Shown here: piece by piece, positions 61,290 through 64,000 of the stretch
Position numbering within the stretch: the first letter of the stretch is position 1
How the letters are laid out: every line of letters begins with the position of its first letter
Source: Antitrichia curtipendula
Lineage: Eukaryota; Streptophyta; Bryopsida; Hypnales; Leucodontaceae
DNA length: 64,000 bases
Direction: 5' to 3'
Assembly: GCA_951230915.1 (NCBI GenBank)
Contig: OX579641.1
Location: forward strand, 15,788,254-15,852,253
The notes under the pieces: generated by a model
What the model was told of the DNA's origin: nothing
Seen by the model: the letters and a program-made list of their open reading frames with translations, nothing else
Databases searched by the model: none
Translations under genes and position numbers: made by a program

Positions 61290-62282
61290 TCAAGGAATTA
61301 CTTCCTCTAATGAAGCGCCCTGGTGCTCCGGTTTCAGCTTGACTTCTGCAACATTCAAAACCAAGAGATTGTCAGCCCGGGCAATATTTACAGTAAACAG
61401 ACGAAGGTACCTGATTGTGACACCTACCTGCATGTGACACTAGCTAAATGCGACACCCACCTGAAAGCAACATCCCCAAATCTCATAATATGAGTACATA
61501 TTCAACACTCCTAAATCTTATAAAATGAGTACATATTGATATCCAGAAATTGTTTGGGATTAAATCTACCAATCAAACCTTGAACCCTTACAACTTTTGC
61601 ATATGGTTCCCAAATAATGTATCATCAGGTGCGTCGTAATCTTCTAAAATTTGTTAACAAGAAAATTAAAGTTTCTGACCATAATTACAAAAGTATCTAC
61701 GCTCGGAGCTTTAAGGATGCCTTGTTCATGGTGATCAAAATTGCAGAATTTTAGGAAGCACAGTCGATTCGCGAATTCTGTCGACAAAATTAAGGTCCAC
61801 GATCTAACTTACTAACCATGAGCACTTACCAACAAATCTAAGACGCGACTTCTCAATGTCCAACAAAACCCCGAGGTATGGCACACAAAAATGCAGAATT
61901 TACAGAGTAAAACTGTAGAAATGATCAGCAACGAAAGAATTCACGGCAGACTAGGATTTCCAAGCATCAGATCCGGGAGACTCAACCCATAAACCCTAAC
62001 CCTAAATCCGAATGGGAAGCAAGATAACGCACCATAGTTGCCTCTCTCATTCAGCTTCGCCTGCACGATATTAACTTTCATGAATTCGATCGCTTCCTGG
62101 GCCTTCTTCAACAGACTCTCCAACTCCTCCCCAGCACCCACGGTCCTGTTGGATTCGAATTCGTCCCGGATCTGCTTCGCTGAGGCGTGCAGCATGTTCG
62201 GGTCGCCGGCAAAGCATTGCCTCCGCGTTCGCAGTAGCGCTCTGAATACCGACAAAGCTTCGACGCTCCTTGCACCTGCCAT
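61290..62282 (-). CDS. MZM1: MZM1-like LYR protein, mitochondrial complex III assembly
   Basis: Two exons, 62282-62033 and 61345-61290, joined in phase (TATG|GTGCGT...TTGCAG|AA), give 101 residues. Exon 1 holds ARSVEALSVFRALLRTRRQ, the LYR-type helix, and FESNRTVGAGEELESLLKKA, ending ERGNYE. The 56-bp second exon adds VKLKPEHQGASLEEVIP. Length and both ends fit MZM1/LYRM7, a small matrix chaperone that holds the Rieske iron-sulfur protein before its insertion into complex III. The 687-bp intron makes the second exon easy to miss. The start at 62282 is preferred over an in-frame upstream one (MHLCVHEMAG...), because the family starts near the SVEAL segment. Confidence 0.88.
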
Positions 62283-62548
62283 CTCGTGCACGCACAAATG
62301 CAATTCGCACCCCTGAAAGCAAAGTACTCACATTTCTCAACGCCCTCTTCTCATCTCCACGACAACGTTCATGGACTGTTAGGATCCGTCGAATGTTGGG
62401 GGTAACTTCCGGGTATCCAAGGATCCGGGTATCGAGTGGTAATGCCCGTTTTTCTCTAATATCACATCCTCTATATCACATCCTGGGACGGATGTATTCT
62501 GTTCAAAACTTGCTCTCATCACGAAAATGAGCCTACTTTTTTCAATAA

Positions 62549-62946
62549 TCTTGCAGCATTAGTACCCATGGAGAGGCTTAACATTAGAGTACCTAATTAA
62601 TACTCTTGCATTACTGCAAATTAGCAATATTTTGTGTATACAAATGTTGTATTGCACTTAATTAAAAAATTTAAGCACAATATTACATGCAGTACTGCAA
62701 AAGTATTAAGAAAAGAGTGTTTGTTGACATTTTGTAATTGAAAAATATTTAAATAGTAAGTATTTTATTTTTAAGAAATAAAGTATTAATACAATATAAA
62801 TGCAATATTAGAAATTAAAAAATATATATATTATTGTCTTTGTATAAGCGCAGTATTACATGCAGTACTGCAAGAATATTAGCTAGTATAGCCCCTTCTG
62901 CAATACTGCATCTGTACGAGTGGAGTCAGGGGGCACTTTCCTGATG
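62549..62946. repeat. GCAGTACTGCAA-rich repeat ending in TTTCCTGATG
   Basis: AT-rich block with repeated 'tacatgcagtactgcaa' (near 62680 and 62860). The right end 'GTACGAGTGGAGTC', then 'ACTTTCCTGATG', mirrors both ends of the copy at 6412-6604. Confidence 0.55.
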
Positions 62947-63169
62947 CTGGACTCACTGTCAAGATCACCTACTCTAAAGTTTTAAGAAGTTGCATACAAA
63001 TATGGTAATGAGGACTTATAGCAAAATTAATTAAAATCAACTAAATTATATAGCTAACAATATATTTTAAAAGCTATGAAAGAGAGACAAAAGGTATTAA
63101 ACTTTGAGGTTTATCAAACAAAGAGAAGTAATAGTAAAAGAACTCAGAAATAACAAATTAAAATCACAG

Positions 63170-64000
63170 TTAACCCCTAAAGCAATTCAAGTTTTTTAGG
63201 CCCAAAACTACTTCAAAGTACTCAAATCCAAAACAAAGCTAAAATCTTCATCAGTATTTATCCATGAACAAATTCATTCATTGAATCCTTTAGTTAATTT
63301 TTTAGTGTACTCCCTCCTAAAATTTCAAAATAAGAAACTTGACCAATTGCAAGATTATGATGTTTGGATTTCAAAAAGAAGTATTTTCAACTTTTTTCCA
63401 AATGGTTAGATTTCATCTTTCAAACTTTTAACACAAAAATGTGTAGATCCTAAAATTTTCAACTTTTTGTAACATGCTGAAATAAATAAATTGGGAATAC
63501 ATACAAAAAATTTCAATAAAAAATATTTTATATTTGATCTTGAAAAAAATAGTAAGTAGAAAGAAACTAAATAAAAATTTAAAATTAAAAAATTGTTAAG
63601 AATTTAGTCATGGAATTGAAAAATTCCAATCCCAATGGTTGTAATGTTGCAATAAACAATCTACATCCAATGATTTTTACTTATTTCCAAAAAAAATAAA
63701 AATTGAGTTGAATAAATGACTTCAAAGTTTATTTTAGAATAACTTATATTATTTTAGAATAACTTATATTATTTTAGAATAACTTATATTATTTTAGAAT
63801 AACTTATATTATTTTAGAATAACTTATATAATTGCTTGCAAACTAAAACTTTGCATAACATTCATCTTGTTAATCAAAATAGAATGATTCAAAGTTTTCT
63901 ACATACATATAAACCTAGGAAATAAAGTTTAAGTTTTTTTTGAGTTACCCGAGCAACAACAAACAATATAAGTTACTCCTTCAGTTGACTACATGTTGTA
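63170..64000. mobile_element. TTAA-ended element, copy 6, running off the window
   Basis: Starts TTAACCCCTAAAGC. Internal blocks resemble copies 2 and 3 ('gtaagtagaaagaaact', 'ccaatggttgtaatgttg'). The right end is not in the window. It contains a 20-bp tandem repeat at 63731-63830. Confidence 0.6.
63731..63830. repeat. five tandem copies of a 20-bp unit
   Basis: 'attttagaataacttatatt' is repeated five times head to tail with the last copy ending 'atata'. The near-perfect copies point to recent expansion by replication slippage. Confidence 0.95.

Noticed and set aside
1..64000. tRNA, rRNA or CRISPR-like features
   Set aside because: No tRNA cloverleaf motifs, rRNA segments or regularly spaced direct repeats with unique spacers were seen. 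The tandem repeats present are ordinary minisatellites.

Overview
This is a stretch of nuclear genome from a land plant. It contains intron-bearing genes for plastid, peroxisome and mitochondrial proteins (C-terminal processing peptidase CtpA, phytol/farnesol kinase, APEM9, MZM1) and a plant-type SUVR histone methyltransferase, separated by long AT-rich spacers full of decayed transposons. Most introns I could place are 60-500 bp and splice by GT-AG. The compact genes and AT-rich spacers would fit a bryophyte or another non-seed plant, but this is an inference and I cannot name the species.

Layout. 1-6.3 kb: a small inverted-repeat element, then a caffeate-type O-methyltransferase gene on the minus strand whose last exon is tandemly duplicated next to a stray fragment of the ctpA 3' end. 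6.4-17.9 kb: repeats, a broken SAC9-like fragment and no convincing intact gene. 17,978-31,885: one large DNA transposon (13.9 kb) bounded by a perfect 30-bp terminal inverted repeat. It carries a plus-strand spliced transposase-like gene and a minus-strand unit with a zinc-finger protein and an SUVR4-like H3K9 methyltransferase. 32.4-33.6 kb: repeats. 34.2-38.6 kb: a complete 13-exon ctpA gene (minus). 40.5-43.6 kb: a complete six-exon APEM9 gene (plus), divergent from ctpA. 44-49 kb: spacer with two small inverted-repeat elements, one a CACTA foldback. 49.6-52.7 kb: a degraded hAT transposase gene (minus). 53.9-58.1 kb: further non-autonomous elements and a second hAT relic. 59.7-60.9 kb: a single-exon phytol/farnesol kinase gene (plus). 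61.3-62.3 kb: a two-exon MZM1 gene (minus). 62.5-64 kb: repeats.

The host genes are housekeeping functions that do not form an operon-like unit. CtpA matures the photosystem II D1 protein in the thylakoid lumen, the kinase salvages phytol or farnesol in the plastid, APEM9 anchors the PEX1-PEX6 import ATPase on peroxisomes, and MZM1 assists assembly of mitochondrial complex III.

The most unusual feature is the 13.9-kb transposon carrying an SUVR-type chromatin-silencing enzyme. In this copy several frames are damaged: in-frame stops, a 7-bp insertion in the SET active-site motif, and a missing acidic residue in the transposase. It therefore looks like a fossil of a once-active element. Several non-autonomous families are also described, including one with TTAA ends and a telomere-like terminal word (TTAACCCCTAAA).
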